From positions 3,026,336-3,090,335 of the forward strand of contig OY821749.1 of NCBI GenBank assembly GCA_963682055.1: DNA of 64,000 nt. The letters are read 5' to 3'. The stretch comes from Primula veris. Lineage: Eukaryota; Streptophyta; Magnoliopsida; Ericales; Primulaceae. Below the pieces are notes generated by a model, which saw only the letters and a program-made list of their open reading frames with translations, had not been told where the DNA came from and searched no databases. A program made the translations under genes and the position numbers. Below, one piece after another: positions 1 through 12,779 of the stretch. Within the stretch, counting starts at the first letter, position 1; each line of letters opens with the position of its first letter.

Positions 1-108
1 CAGGCTCGAGGCAAGCAGCTTATTTCTCAATTTCTTTTTAGCAAATCATTTCCTTATGGTTTTAGAATTGATGATGCTGCTCAATGAATTTCAAATGGTG
101 TTTTTCAG

Positions 109-3100
109 GCAACATGTATGTTCTTTAGGCAGCCTGCCCATTTCGCCCCTGATCACGAGCTATCTCTATCTGAGCTAGCGGCTTTTGATATGTGCCAAAA
201 AAGGGCGATTTTTAAGCCGATGAATGACGAGGATCGCGAGGGGCTGAAGGTGAAGTGTGGAGGGTCGTGGAAGTTGGTGTTAAGGTTTCTTTTGGCGGGA
301 GAAATGTGCTCGAGGAGAGAAAAATCAATGGCGATAGCAGGCCCTGGTCATAGTGTCGTTGTTTCGTTGAAAGGGGATGTTTACTCCTTTGGCTCAAATA
401 GCTCGGGACAGCTTGGGCATGGGCATACAGAGGAGGATTTTCGACCTCGCCAAATCAGGTTTTGGGTGCTTTTAATACTTTCTTAATTTGTTAAAGTATA
501 AATAAAATAACTGTTGGAAAGTGATATTATGGCATACTTAATTATGCGTGTGCGTAGTAAAGGTGGCTATCGGTTTTGTTATTTGGGTGCCGGCTTTGTA
601 GTTGTATAGATGTTTGTTTAAGTGAGTGGGTGGGAAGCTGCTACCGAAACTATGTGCGTACTGATATTTTCCTTTGTCACTGTTCTGGAAACAAAAATAT
701 GGTTTGTCCACTGAATGGAATCCATTGACTTGTACGGGAATAGTTCTTTGAACAAAGAGAAGCATTAAATTTTTAAGTTCCTGAACCTCGTTTGTGTTTC
801 TTATTAGAGTTGTCTTGTTATTTGGCTTTGACTAAGTTTGGTGCTTCTTTGCTTGTCCTTTTCATTTGTAATAAATTTTGCCAAATATATCTTTTTGCTT
901 CATTTAAATGAAAGCAACCACAAAAGCAGAAGCAGTTTTGTATAATACTAATTTGTATGCTGGTCTTCATTTCTTTTCATGTTGTTTCCTGAAAACTACA
1001 GTTATTGTTTTTAAAGACTCTTTGTTTCCAATTCAGATGAGAAACATGCCAGAAACGGGAAAATGAGAAAGAACTGAAAACTTTGTTGTAGTGTTCTCTA
1101 CTCTCTAGTGTCATTGATTTGCGGAACTACTTATTAAGAAGATATTGGTCTGCTGTTCTGTTCCATTTCTGTAAAAAGCCAAATCTGAATCTAATTTTCC
1201 TTATTTCCCATATTTGTATGAGAAGTTCTTATAAAATTATCCATTATTAGCCAAACCCAAGAAGTAAGCGAAGTCTTTTTTGGACCCTGTTTACCGTTTA
1301 GCTATGCCAAATATTTAACTGTTACATTATATTTCACAGGTCGCTACAAGGAATACGTATCATACAAGCGGCAGCAGGAGCAGGCCGAACAATGCTAATT
1401 ACCGACCACGGACAAGTCTATGCCTTTGGTAAGGACTCATTTGGCGAACTTGAATACGGACCCGAAGGAAATAAACTCGTGACCACCCCAAAGCTCGTAG
1501 ACTCTCTCAAGAACATATTCGTGGTTCAAGCCGCTATAGGCAACTTCTTCACCGCCGTTTTGTCTAGGGAAGGACGGGTGTACACATTCTCGTGGGGAAA
1601 TGAAAACAAACTCGGGCACTCAACGGAGCCGACTGATCTCGAGCCAAGGCCGTTGTTGGGGGAACTAGAGAGTATACCCGTGGTTCAGATTGCGGCGGGA
1701 TACTGTTACCTTCTTGCGCTCGCTTGTCAACCTAGTGGCATGTAAGCCCATTACACAAATATGTATATATATAGAGAGAGAGATCTGTGCACAAGTTGAT
1801 TAGGTGGCTTGTGCATAATAGTTTTTTTCTTTTTATTGGTTTGAAATAAATTATTAAAGAACTGTGTGCTCATCATCGCCACTTGAGCAATGTGTGTAAG
1901 TGTGGGGTATTTTTACCTTGTTGTGGCTTGATCCGAGTGACATGTTCTGGTTTTTTCGATTTTAAGGGTTCAGAATATAAATCTTTAAGGGGTTGTCTAC
2001 TTCGCAGTAAGATTCTACTATTTGGGGGAATCACTATAACAAACTATATATTTATTTTTCTGGGTAACCAACAGAAAAGCTAGTTCTTTTTAAGTAGAAA
2101 AATTCTATGACCAAACAGCCTAAGCCTTTTTTTAGCAAAAGCTGAGCAGTCAAAACTTTTTGCATAAGGAGTAAGGAATCTGGCTTAGGAGTTAGATGTG
2201 TGAATGTCCTTGTCTGATTTTAGCTTCATGGAGCGATTCTTTGTGTTTGAGCTCAGTTTTATCCTAAGTCATATTTTCTTGGTGTCTGTACAATGTTAAT
2301 TTCCAAAGAAGTGATTTCTGCGAATCCTTCTTTGCTTTATTTCTTCTTCTTACTTCCTTTTGTTAAAGTGTTTTTTCTTGTTAATTTCAAGGGATTATTT
2401 TTCTGGTATCTTGTTCTTTAAGTTATGGTATTCTCTCTAAATTACCAACAACAAAAATAAACATTTTTTTCTGTACATTTTAGGTCGGTGTACTCGGTTG
2501 GATGTGGTTTAGGAGGCAAGTTGGGGCACGGTGCTCGAACCGATGAGAAGCTTCCTCGTCTTATCACCCAGTTCCAGACCCTGAATCTCCAGCCCGTCGT
2601 GGTCGCTGCTGGAGCCTGGCACGCAGCCGTTGTAGGCCAAGACGGGAGGGTGTGCACATGGGGCTGGGGCCGCTATGGCTGTTTAGGCCATGGCAACGAA
2701 GACTGTGAATCTGTGCCCAAAGTGATCGAGGCGTTGAGTGGGGTAAGGGCCGTGCATGTGGCTACTGGGGATTACACGACTTTTGTTGTGACGGAGGAGG
2801 GTGAGGTTTACTCATTTGGGTGCGGGGAGTCGTCTAGCCTTGGGCATAACACCCTTCCAGCCGAAGGGGAGGTATGTTATTTTATTGTTGTCTTTTCGTG
2901 ATTGTTTTATTAATTATAGTGTTGGTGATTGGATGTGCATTGAATATTTAGAGACCATTGCACCTTGACTTGTTTTACTAAAGAGAAAAATGCCATTACA
3001 CAAATGTATGCTCTGTTACTTAGATAATTAGGTGGCAACAAAACCTCGTTTGTCATTTGAACTTTTCTTTACATCGACTGATTTGGTATTTACTTTTCCC

Positions 3101-4860
3101 CCCTTTGGTTGAATTTTCCAAATGAAGTATGTTAATGAATGCACTCTTTTATTTTTGTTTAAATATTCCCCATATTAAACGGGACAAGAAACCGCCACGT
3201 TCGACCGCCCATCGTTTTTTATCTAATCTAGACCATTGGACGTAAACAATTTCAACTGATTGATTTAATTTCGACCAACTAATTGTTTTCATTATATATG
3301 AACCGCCATTTTAGTATCGCAGGAAGCGGTTTGTGGTCTCATTCAACATGAAAATTGGGATCGTCGACGACCCTTTATTACACTGGTTAAAGTTGCATTC
3401 ACTGTTTATAAACTCTTGCACCTTACAAGTTAAAATAACTAGGTTTTGAGACTTGATCCAACAACTCTCCAAATAATTTATTTATAACTGCTAAGATATG
3501 CACGCAGTCATAGTCGTTGCTCGAAACTTTTGTATACTTTGATGCTCCATTGAAATAATCTTTTGAGTACCAATAGCATGCTCAACCACTGCTATATTTA
3601 GTACTGTAAAGTTATTTATTACTCGTACCATTTTAGTCAAATAATTGTTTTTGAAGGACTGAGTTTTGGGTAGATGCACTAAGAGTTTGTTTTATGTGTG
3701 ACAAAAATAAAAGTATCTACAAACTGTAGAAGTCTGAGGTATAAAGATTATAGGGCATCGATTGCTTTCTTGTGCATCAACTATATGGATATCGCAGTTC
3801 CTTTGTTGTGTATAAATGAAATGACATAGTTAGGTACTTTCATGAAACTAGCAGTTATGGTAATCTTGTAGATAAAATTGCAAGTGTTATGTTTGTTTAT
3901 ATTTTTGGGATGATCGATTTGTTTTTGTTTTTTTTGTCAAGTAGATCAATAATAATGGAACGGTTTATTATTCTTGTCATTTTGTCGAGTCGGTGGCTTT
4001 GTATTTTTGTGTGAATCTCGTGTTCTTTTGGCAAGATTTTGCTCCTTTCACATCTGTACATATAATGGCTTATATCATTACTGCATTGATAACTTTTTGC
4101 TTAAACATCTTTTTGTGCATCCGGAATATTACTTTAGCCTTTTATATGTTTTAGAGCGGAGTTGGGCAATTATTGTAAAAAAATTGTTAGTTGAGTGTCA
4201 TAAATAATCCGAACATCCGAAATGGGAAGGAGAAAATGCTGTTAAGTGGCCAGTGGTATGGGTAATTACGTTTTAATCCTCTAGTGATTTCATGTAAAGA
4301 CAACCTGTTAGACGTCAATTTCTTGACGATGGTTCTCAAAAGGTGGTTGAGACCTTTTTTTGATTGACAACAGTCCTGAAAATACATTTGTGAAGCTAAC
4401 TTGCGACTCTGTAAATCAAAAATAAAGGATATCGAGATGTTAATTTAGAATGAAACCATAAGAAATTGATTGATCAGCAGTCTATGTGGGGATCAGAGAC
4501 TCTCCCTACATTTGCTACTCCTATGTAACTACATGTATGTATTTCTATAGCTCTCGTTTCTCAAACTAGAGTAAAAAAAATGTGATGGTTTTTCTGGCTT
4601 TGTTTCTGTTCCTCTAGGGAAATCGCCATACAAATGTTTTAAGCCCGGAAATGGTGACATCTCTAAAGCAAAAGAACGAGCGTGTTGTACAAGTTAGCCT
4701 CACCAATTCGATATATTGGAACGCTCACACGTTTGCTCTCACCGAATCTGGTAAATTATATGCGTTCGGCTCTGGTGATAAAGGCCAGCTAGGCATAGAG
4801 CTCGCAGCAAACCAGACGGAGAGGGTAAACCCCGATCTTGTTCAAGTAGATCTCAACTAA
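109..4860 (+). CDS. RCC1-repeat family protein, 5'-partial (last four exons)
   Basis: Seven RCC1 repeats, the number needed for a seven-bladed propeller, are readable from motifs such as VYSFGSNSSGQLGHG, VYAFGKDSFGELEYG, VYSVGCGLGGKLGHG and LYAFGSGDKGQLG. Exons are 109-458, 1340-1741, 2484-2871 and 4618-4860, all with GT..AG borders. They sum to 1383 nt, giving 460 residues and a TAA. The first exon follows a pyrimidine-rich stretch ending in AG at 107-108 and is open upstream of the first ATG (118), so one or more earlier exons probably lie outside the window. The preceding part, with FFRQPAHFAPDHELSLSELA, is a conserved N-terminal block of a plant RCC1 subfamily (Arabidopsis At3g26100 type, from memory). 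The protein ends right after the last blade and lacks the C-terminal tail of UVR8, so UVR8 itself is unlikely. Such proteins act as protein-interaction platforms or exchange factors; the specific role is unknown. Confidence 0.9.
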
Positions 4861-6710
4861 GCCGCAAGAAAGAGAAAAGAATGGATTTTCTAACATTCCC
4901 TTGTGTATATTGCTCTTTCCTTGAATTATTATCACCACCTTAGGCAAAAGAAGGGTTTTGCGTTTGGGTGGTTTGTTCATATTTTCATGCTGATTTGTGC
5001 ACATAGGGACATAGAAACTATGGATTGTGAAGAATTTAGTTGGTAGCTAGCTATTAGGCAAAGTAAATAGCTAATGCAAATGTTAAGGATAATATAAGTT
5101 TATTTTAGTTGCTTGTGTTGAATTCTATTGAGCGTTTGGATAGAAATCAAAAGGACATGGAATTTCTTGTTAAGCAGTTGCCAGTTTGAGGCAGTAAACG
5201 AGAGACTAGGCGGTAACCTGTGCGGTTGGGGCGATGAACACCACTATTTTCACAAAATTTTACATAGAAGTTAATTTTCTACCATGTATTGGTAGCACAC
5301 TATTAATATTAAGTGAACTTAAAAAAAGTTGATCTGTTAAATTTAGCAATTTTTAAAAAAAAATACTCTTACACTTTTTTTTCTTAATTAACATATTAGC
5401 TACTTTCATAAAAATAGAAAAATAAAAAGTAATTACACTTTTTCCCCTCTTTTAACCATACAAATTTTCTTATATCATATATCTTTTTTTCTTTAAATAT
5501 TTGTATTATCATCCCAATTTATATAGAAAAAAATTCTTGTATACTATATTTTTTTCCCCTATAAATATTGTTATAATCGTCACAATTTATATCGTCTCAC
5601 ATGTAAACCATGAGTATCGTTTACTAGTGTTAGTAATAAAAGAAAATGACAAATGAATTAAGGCCCATCTACGTGCCAATCCTGTAAATCTGTGACATGC
5701 CAATATAGATGAACGCAAGAACTTACATATGATTAAAAAAAATTGTAATAAACTAATCGTATAAATATTCGCTAAACAACATAATGTTGTATATTTTGGC
5801 CTGAATACTCCGTGAGGAATTACGTGAAATGTTAACCGCACTGTGTTGTTCTATCATGAACACGTTTTGACAATCGTGTCTTCCCAACCAAAATAGCAAT
5901 TGCTCAGGTTTAGAACACATTATAGTATTAATTTTATCATTTATGTATGTTGTATTACATAAGCTACAAAACTTACTTTGTGTGATTAAGACTTGTTTCT
6001 TCGTTTTTCTGTGGCTGGCTGCTGCCAAAGTTCACCTCAGTTGGCTGTTTTTCCGCCACAACCTCTCCCGCCTCTCTCCTTAAGGGCAATGTATATCACA
6101 GGGCCCACTATTTTGGTTACGGTGGGATTGCAGAGAAGTTGTGACCCGTATATAATCGACATTATTATCCGGCTTGTGCAGAGTTAAGTTAGCAGAGGTG
6201 GACTTTACTAGGTCCCCCATCCTTTGATTACTCAAAACCATAGTTATGGATGAGAAACGCAAGCGGAAAACGAAACGAGAAACGAAAACGTGAACCGTAA
6301 AAGAAAATGAAAAAAATAAAAAAATTACACGTGAAATAAGAGGAAGTGGGAAACGGGAAACGTGATTTTTGAAAGGGAATTTTCCGGTAACGCTCAAAAC
6401 ATGAGCAAACTAAACTGAACTATGGCGTCTCGACCAACTCAATGTCCTGCTGAGTTTAAAATGCAATTTGCTCAGAGATTCGTTTTAAAAATGTTGTCCA
6501 CTTATTATGCTGAAGATGAAGGTTTGTTATGATTATATGGATCATAATTTAAGAACATAACGAATGATGCAAATGGCATCCATATTAAAGTTATTCAGTG
6601 TTACTGTAGACTCGGGTTGAGCGAAAGATTGATATTGTTTCATGCTAACAAAAAGCAAGAATAGTTCATGATATCATATGACCGGTGACGGACCCAAAAC
6701 TCAAAATGAA
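4861..6710. other. Intergenic, AT-rich, no gene seen
   Basis: This is the 3' flank of the RCC1 gene followed by AT-rich sequence. Open frames here are short, lack family motifs and show no splice-supported partners. A purine-rich stretch with repeated GAAACG-like words occurs around 6250-6370. I see no gene. Confidence 0.5.
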
Positions 6711-6850
6711 AGATGTCGAAATTCTATATAAATTTTTTTATACCATATATGTGTATTTTTTTTTCGAAATACAGGTCCCAAAGTGGAAGATGTCGAAATT
6801 CTATATAAATTTTTTATACCATATATGTGTATTTTTTTTCGAAATACAGG
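6711..6850. repeat. Two-copy tandem repeat, period 77 bp
   Basis: The block starting AGATGTCGAAATTCTATATA at 6711 recurs at 6788. Both copies end in a CGAAATACAGG motif and differ mainly in the length of their T runs. This is a simple local duplication in intergenic DNA. Confidence 0.85.
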
Positions 6851-6930
6851 GGACCGAAAGTTATTTTTTTATTATTTTAATTAAAATAGATAGAATTTTT
6901 TTATTTTTCAGTAAAAAAAAAATGAGGGGA

Positions 6931-6949
6931 GGGGGGGGGGGGGGGGGGG
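6931..6949. repeat. Poly-G run (19 G)
   Basis: An uninterrupted G run is preceded by GAGGGGA. Runs this long are rare and length-unstable in plant DNA and are prone to sequencing error, so the exact length is uncertain. Confidence 0.8.
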
Positions 6950-7784
6950 TTGTTGTGTGTGCGTTCCAACTGCTTCCACCTGGTTACTTTGTTGCATATG
7001 ACACGAGCATAAACCAAATATCTAAAAGCATTGACGATTGTAATTCAAAAGTTTCAAAATTCTGATCAGAGTTCAAGCAAAACTCTTGAAGAAGAACGTT
7101 ACCTTTTTTTATATTTAGTCATATAAAAGTCAATCACACGTCAACGAGGTATAATTTATTTATTTTTGGAAATTAAACGTTTTATTGATATGCCGAAACT
7201 TTCAAAACTATGCCCGTATACTGCAAGCAAAATTTAGAATTATTAGAATTTCATAGAAGGAAGTGTGATCTCAATTTCCAAACATTAGAGATAAAAACAT
7301 TTTTATTGCTACTAGTTACATACTTACATTTGAGAATCTATTCAAACCAGACGTAATCAAAAGCTCAATTTCCTTGATGGAGAAAGTCTAATGTATTTAT
7401 AAATTTTAACGTTCCTTTCTTTCCAAATAAAATAAACGGAAGTTGCCGAGATGATACTTCCCAGAAACGTTGAATGGACTAATCCACACTAATAATTCAC
7501 CTATAATATAACAAGGGTTTTTTTGGGCTTCAAACATTAAATATTGGGTACTTATGTGCACGTTTGGATCAAGTGTCTTTTGTGTTATTTCCCAAACAAT
7601 ATATAAAGCCGAGAGGAGAACTCCCTAAACATAATCAAGATGCAAGAAGCTCTTAATAAATTTATTAACATTTTCTATGATTCAAAACCAAGAATCTCTT
7701 ACTTCATGCATATTATTTGTTCTTTCGAAAGCCAGATTCAAATAGATCTTACATTCAATAAAGTGAGACTATGAGGTGTTTGTA
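6950..7784. other. Intergenic, no gene seen
   Basis: AT-rich sequence between the poly-G run and the solo LTR. There is no recognisable gene, and the open frames are short and compositionally random. Confidence 0.45.
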
Positions 7785-7789
7785 AATGA

Positions 7790-8681
7790 TGTTGGAAAAA
7801 CCATGTTTAACATGGTAGTTTCTGAATGATCACGAGACCATCTTTGAGTCAAGATTTTAAATGTCAGTCATTGTCTTTTGACACCATACTCAAGACGGTT
7901 GAGTAGATGGTATGACAAGGTTCGTAACGGTATGTCGCATGACATATTCAGAGAATGGAAGTGAATGTAAATTGACGTCAAAAATTGGGGTTGAGAAAGA
8001 ATAAAACTCTTAATGCTGAAAAATGGGTTAATGGGGATAACTCATTGGTAATTATCCCACATTGGAAAATAAAAAGTCATTTTTAGAATATATATATACA
8101 AAGCTATCTCATATAGATATTAAGTTGTGTGTTTCTATACAAATGTGTGTATTGTGTAATACGCACGCATTTACTCGTTGGCGCGCTTGCTCTTATAAAT
8201 AGCTAGACCCCCACATGTCATTTCTTTTTTGTCCTTTTTATTTCATTTCATTTATGTAATTTAATTTCAGTATTTCAATTTCTGTCATTAGCTGTAACTT
8301 TTAAATTCTGTTTTACCTTTCTGTAATTTATTTAAAATACTGTTTTAATTTTGTAATTAGATTAGTTTTATTTGAATCTTGTAATTTATTTACAGAAATA
8401 TTCTAGCAGTTTAGTAATTATACTATTCTGTCTGGCAGTTTCTTTTAATTAACAAACAGTCCAGCAATTTAGTTTTATACTATTATGTCTGACAGTTTCG
8501 TTTAATTACAAACCAGTCCAGCAGTTTAATAATTTATCTGTAAGTTTAATTAATTGCATTTATATTCTGCAAGTGTCGGGATTTTGTAATAGAGTCATAT
8601 TCCATTATAGAAATAAAATTGTTTATTTATTTTCAGTCCTTGCACTTTTAATTATTGATTTTACGTACACCAAAACCAACA
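7790..8681 (+). mobile_element. Solo LTR of an LTR retrotransposon (copia-like)
   Basis: The segment begins TGTTGGAAAAACC and ends CCAAAACCAACA, giving TG..CA termini. It is flanked on both sides by the same five bases AATGA (7785-7789 and 8682-8686), as expected for a target-site duplication. The length is 892 bp. A TATA-type box (TATAAATA, 8194-8201) lies inside, consistent with a promoter reading on the + strand. No internal region or second LTR is found beside it, so it is best explained as a solo LTR left by recombination between two LTRs. The copia assignment is a judgement from terminal sequence style; superfamily cannot be proven without coding sequence. Confidence 0.85.
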
Positions 8682-8686
8682 AATGA

Positions 8687-9339
8687 TACTTTATAAACCT
8701 TTCTAAAGTTGAGACGGAGAGATGTTCGGTCTATTTAGGAGGCAGCACAGGCAGGATCAAATCCGAAACAGTAAAGAATTCACTTTAACATAAAGAATCG
8801 ATAAGTTCTCTACAATTGTAAGTCTACAATCGAATCATATCAATGCATATATTTTTTCCATTGACAAGCTCAATACATTTAGATAATATGTTTCGAAACT
8901 TGGTAAAAATATCTGTGTCGACACGACGACACGTCGATACCGGATATATCATCATAACATTAAGATCTAGCAAAAACTATATTGTTGGTTCACCTAATAT
9001 CCCTCTTACAAAAACATTAACATGAAATAAAAGCGTGTCAGCAAGAATTCTCAAAATTTTGCTGAAAATAGCAACGTTAAGCTGTATATTCCAAAATAAA
9101 CAATATGTCAATACTTGCATATTTTATCACAAATATAATTGTCAAGAAGCAGGAAATGTTCCATGGTTTCAAGTTTCAACTAAAAATCACAGTTTCGAAA
9201 GAAAAATAATAGTAGTAAAGCTTGCATATATGTGTGTTCATATAAGAAAGTATTACAATACGATGACCCATTCACTCATACAATTTTTCTTTTAGTCCTA
9301 CCATTTTATTATTTGACACATAAGAAAGTATTACATATC
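8687..9339. other. Intergenic, 3' side of the AGP-like gene, no gene seen
   Basis: AT-rich DNA between the solo LTR and the stop codon of the AGP-like gene. Two short open frames here have no family features. The part nearest 9339 should hold the 3' UTR of the minus-strand gene. Confidence 0.45.
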
Positions 9340-9654
9340 TCAAAAGAAAACAGCCGCAACCGCTGCCACGACTCCAGCTGCGGCGGAGACTTTAGTAACA
9401 CCAGCACTGCTTTTGGTTGATGCACCCGGAGCTTCCTCGGGGGTTTCTGGGAAGACGCCTTCAGGGACAGGGGCGCCGATGGTGCCCGCCTCGGTGTCAT
9501 CATCAGTTCCAGGGCCAGGGGCGGAACCAGGGTCAGTGGTTCCAATCACGTCATTTGATGGAGCGGCCTCTGGAGAGGTAGAGGGAGCCACTGCAGAGGA
9601 CAGGCCTACAATGGCGAAAAGGACGAGGGCGAGAATCACAACTTGGCGGGCCAT
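9340..9654 (-). CDS. Arabinogalactan-type GPI-anchored small protein
   Basis: This single-exon frame of 104 residues has the layout of a small classical arabinogalactan protein. An N-terminal signal peptide of about 21 residues (MARQVVILALVLFAIVGLSS) comes first. A Pro/Ala/Ser/Thr/Gly-rich middle follows with AP, SP and TP pairs that are hydroxyproline O-glycosylation candidates, plus a short acidic DDDTEAG stretch. A hydrophobic C-terminal tail (AAAGVVAAVAAVFF) after a small-residue region fits a GPI-attachment signal. The mature peptide would sit on the outer face of the plasma membrane or in the wall. Overall layout resembles anther/pollen AGP peptides of the BCP1 type, but sequence identity to that family was not checked. 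A TATA-like element lies about 90 bp upstream. The GC-richer codon use contrasts sharply with the AT-rich flanks, which supports real coding. Confidence 0.85.
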   Translation of the reverse strand: MARQVVILALVLFAIVGLSSAVAPSTSPEAAPSNDVIGTTDPGSAPGPGTDDDTEAGTIGAPVPEGVFPETPEEAPGASTKSSAGVTKVSAAAGVVAAVAAVFF

Positions 9655-9735
9655 TTTGAAGAAGGGGTGTTTTTTGTCAAAAGCAGAAGCCGATGGGTGA
9701 TTTTGTAACTAGTTAAGGATTGACTCTCTTGGAAT

Positions 9736-9748
9736 TGAGATATATACT
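9736..9748 (-). promoter_or_regulatory. Putative TATA box of the AGP-like gene
   Basis: On the minus strand the sequence reads GCAGTATATATCTC roughly 90 bp upstream of the ATG at 9654. Position and composition fit a plant TATA box; there is no direct evidence for the transcription start. Confidence 0.45.
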
Positions 9749-9759
9749 GCTATTTGGGT

Positions 9760-10995
9760 GGGTAAAAGTAAAAAAAAAAGGAGGATAAATATAGAGGGAA
9801 AATGGGTGTTTTGGCGCAGATAAAGGGGACATGTTTGTGGTTTAGCTATGATATAACTTGAGAAAGTTAAAAGAACATATTTAGTCAATTTTGGTACATA
9901 GAAAAATTGGCACATTTTAACAGAGGAGATGTCTTCTTATTTACATTTGTGTTTTGTCCTTGAAACGTTTTTTTGTCTAAGTGGAAAGAAGCGGATATGT
10001 ACATGATATATGCCATTCTTGTAGTTAACTAAAGAAATGTACATTTTTGAAATATAGATAAGAAATGTACATTTTTTAAAAAGTACTTTACGACAATGTG
10101 CTGAGAAACTAAAAACCGATGGCAATAATGCACTTTGTAAGTTCTGTATGGTTACTAATATCCATTACTACTTTTGAAGCGAGGCTTTTTATGGTGCAGA
10201 ACGTAAATTGTCACAGTAAATTAGTTCAAAACAATTGATTTTTTTGATTACATAGTTTCTGAAGAACCTTTTTTCCTGAAGTTCTTTAATGGAACTATTT
10301 GTGATTTCTTATTTTTCTTGGTGTCTGGTAGCAGGATGAAAAGAAACCTTCTCTTAAATCTCGTCTAGACTAACTGACTGTATCTCGGACACCTTTAACT
10401 TCGAAAAAAATATCTCACGGCCGAGATTGGCGATTTCATTAATCTATTATCTGAACATTCAAATGGTACAGCTAAAGACTACTCGAAGTTATTTTCTACA
10501 GTTTCTATAAAAATAAAAATTGGAAACACTCTTTCCTGAAAAGTTTAACTTCCGGTAAACGATCTATTCGAAATATCTAATTTCTCTACATTAGCAACCC
10601 CCCATTTATACAAATCATGTTCGTATTAACATATAAAACTGCAGTAGCATAATCATCCGATTATCATCATCACCACAAATAGAAAACAACTAAATGAATA
10701 CTAACAAAACAGATTAACTAAACAAAATCCAGAAAAATCAGAAGTTCAATTACATTCATCAATTAAACAGCAAACTACACTCATCAGCTGAGGAGAGTGT
10801 GAGTGTACTGTGGTGAGGTGTATATTCGATAATTGGGGTTTGTTTCGCTCTAGCTTTGGAACAAATAATCTATAGTTCTATACTTGCCGTTTATGTAAAG
10901 ACTCAAGAGTGATTACGAAGCCGCAAAAGTTATTTGTTAAGAGATCCCTGTTAAAATTTTGAATTTTCAAAATTACCCATAATTTAAAATAAATC
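9760..10995. other. Intergenic, no gene seen
   Basis: Promoter-side flank of the AGP-like gene, then AT-rich DNA. No coding frame with family motifs, tRNA or strong repeat was recognised. Confidence 0.45.
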
Positions 10996-11376
10996 TGGAA
11001 GGAGGGGGCACCACACTCCCCCATTTTTGGGCCTTGGCGAAACTCTCCTTCCGTTTTTCGCGATTCGGAATGATAGTTAAAAAATGTTTTTTTTGTATCA
11101 ACATTTTTTTTTTAGAAAATATTTGTTAAAAAAAATCTGTAAAATTTCAACTTTCATACAGTTTTTGGTGTTTAATTGTTTATTTGGCAATTTATAGTTT
11201 AGTACGGTCAAAAAATACAAAAAGATATATAAAAGTTAAAATTGTACATATTTTTTTTAACAAACAGTTTTGAAATAAAACAATACGTTGATAAAAAAAA
11301 AACGTATTCGAAAAATCATTCTGAATCACGAAAACGGAGGGAGAGTTTCGCTAAAGAGTCGGGTGCCCCTCCTCCA
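10996..11376. mobile_element. MITE-like foldback element
   Basis: The two ends are diverged inverted copies. The left arm (about 10996-11085) carries GGAGGGGGCACC, then GGCGAAACTCTCCTTCCG and GATTCGGAATGAT. The reverse complement of the right arm (about 11300-11376) carries GGAGGGGCACCC, GCGAAACTCTCCCTCCG and GATTCAGAATGAT. The ~200-bp centre is AT-rich and non-coding. Size and structure fit a MITE. No clear target duplication was found, so the superfamily is open. Confidence 0.65.
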
Positions 11377-12755
11377 TAAAACTGTCATATATCTCGGTAA
11401 ACGCCTCAATTACTTTTAAAAAAGATGAGAGATAACTATCCATTCCCCACCATTCTCTCACGTTAAAAGCTTAAAAGTTACTTCAACCCATCTTCATTTG
11501 ATAATGTTTCTCCATTATAGTTATTTCGAGGTAACTTTTCTAAATTTCCAGTTTACTTTTTCTAATTGAAGTATTCTATATAAATATAAATGTTCCTTCC
11601 TATTTTATGAATTATCAGAATGTTAATTACTTATTAGTTGTTTACGCAATCAAAAAAATAAAATCAATTGCACACATCGCATGTCTTGGTTTACTAGTTT
11701 GATTTATGCAAGGCTCCAACAAAAACGAGAAGAATTGGGAGTGTTATTTTTATTTCAAAGCCGATAACAGTAATCTTCTTGTTTATTGTAATTCTGACAT
11801 AACGGTCGAAATCACTTGGGAAATAGAGGTTGTCGTTGAAGATATTTGAGCTATCAAGGAGAGCGAAGATTAACGCTTCGTTTGGGTTCCTAGATCGATG
11901 AATGGTCCGGCCAATTGTATAACCATTTATGCTAGGAAAAAATCTTGTAATTCTTTTTATTTCATTTTTCCTGACCAATTTTGGTCTCTTGTAATCCTTG
12001 GATCTGGTTTAAATATAATGTTCTTTTCAAAAAAAAAAAAAACAGATTCCGGTCACTCATAAACAAACTTATTAAACAAGGGGGGTCATAAAGAGTGGCA
12101 ATTACCCAAACTGGCATTTTCCAAATTTAGAAATAATCTAAGAGGGCCATTCATGTGCTATTTTAGCTCCTCAAACATGCTTACAATTTACTAACGAAGT
12201 TGCTAATCAAATACTCATGTCTGATAGATTATGTTCTAGTCTCGCAACTAAAAGAGCTAATTATGATTAGACGCAAGCATGAAGGATTTTGTCATATTTT
12301 AGCCAGACTGTTAGCTAGAGTTAGATTCTAAACGAGGCAATTAAATGTCACAACACAGAAGGCAACGATAGGTGAAAACACAAAAATGAAAAATTAACTA
12401 ATAGAACCTCCCAACACTTTTTACGAGGAACTCCAACAAACCGAAAACAATTCGCTTTTCCCTACCAAGTATTGTTAGAATTCTAAGCTGCTTGTAGCCA
12501 TGTAAGATCATTTTTTCCACAAAAATAAAAAAGATTGTGTCTTCATTACACGAGCATGTATCTCGTCAATATTTATAATAAATTGTTGTTTGAATGAATT
12601 GCTTCTTTAGGATAGTTGAAGCACTGATACCAAAATTACACACATCCAGTGCAATATCATTATATCAGAAGCTTAACCTTTTTTTTTTTTTTTTGTAGAG
12701 TAAGCGTATATTATCAGAGCTTAAAATGCCCGGAGGCTACAAAACTCGTGTGCGT
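11377..12755. other. Intergenic, no gene seen
   Basis: A 94-codon minus-strand open frame (11694-11978) has no recognised domain and no supporting neighbours. The remainder is AT-rich without repeats I could define. Confidence 0.4.
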
Positions 12756-12779
12756 TCAAAGTTCTTTTATAAAATGAGA

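Noticed and set aside
6685..7065. 126-codon + strand frame with a poly-Gly tract
   Set aside because: It is read through a tandem repeat and a G homopolymer; there is no family motif.
11694..11978. 94-codon minus-strand frame
   Set aside because: No recognised domain, no splice partners and AT-biased composition like the surrounding DNA.
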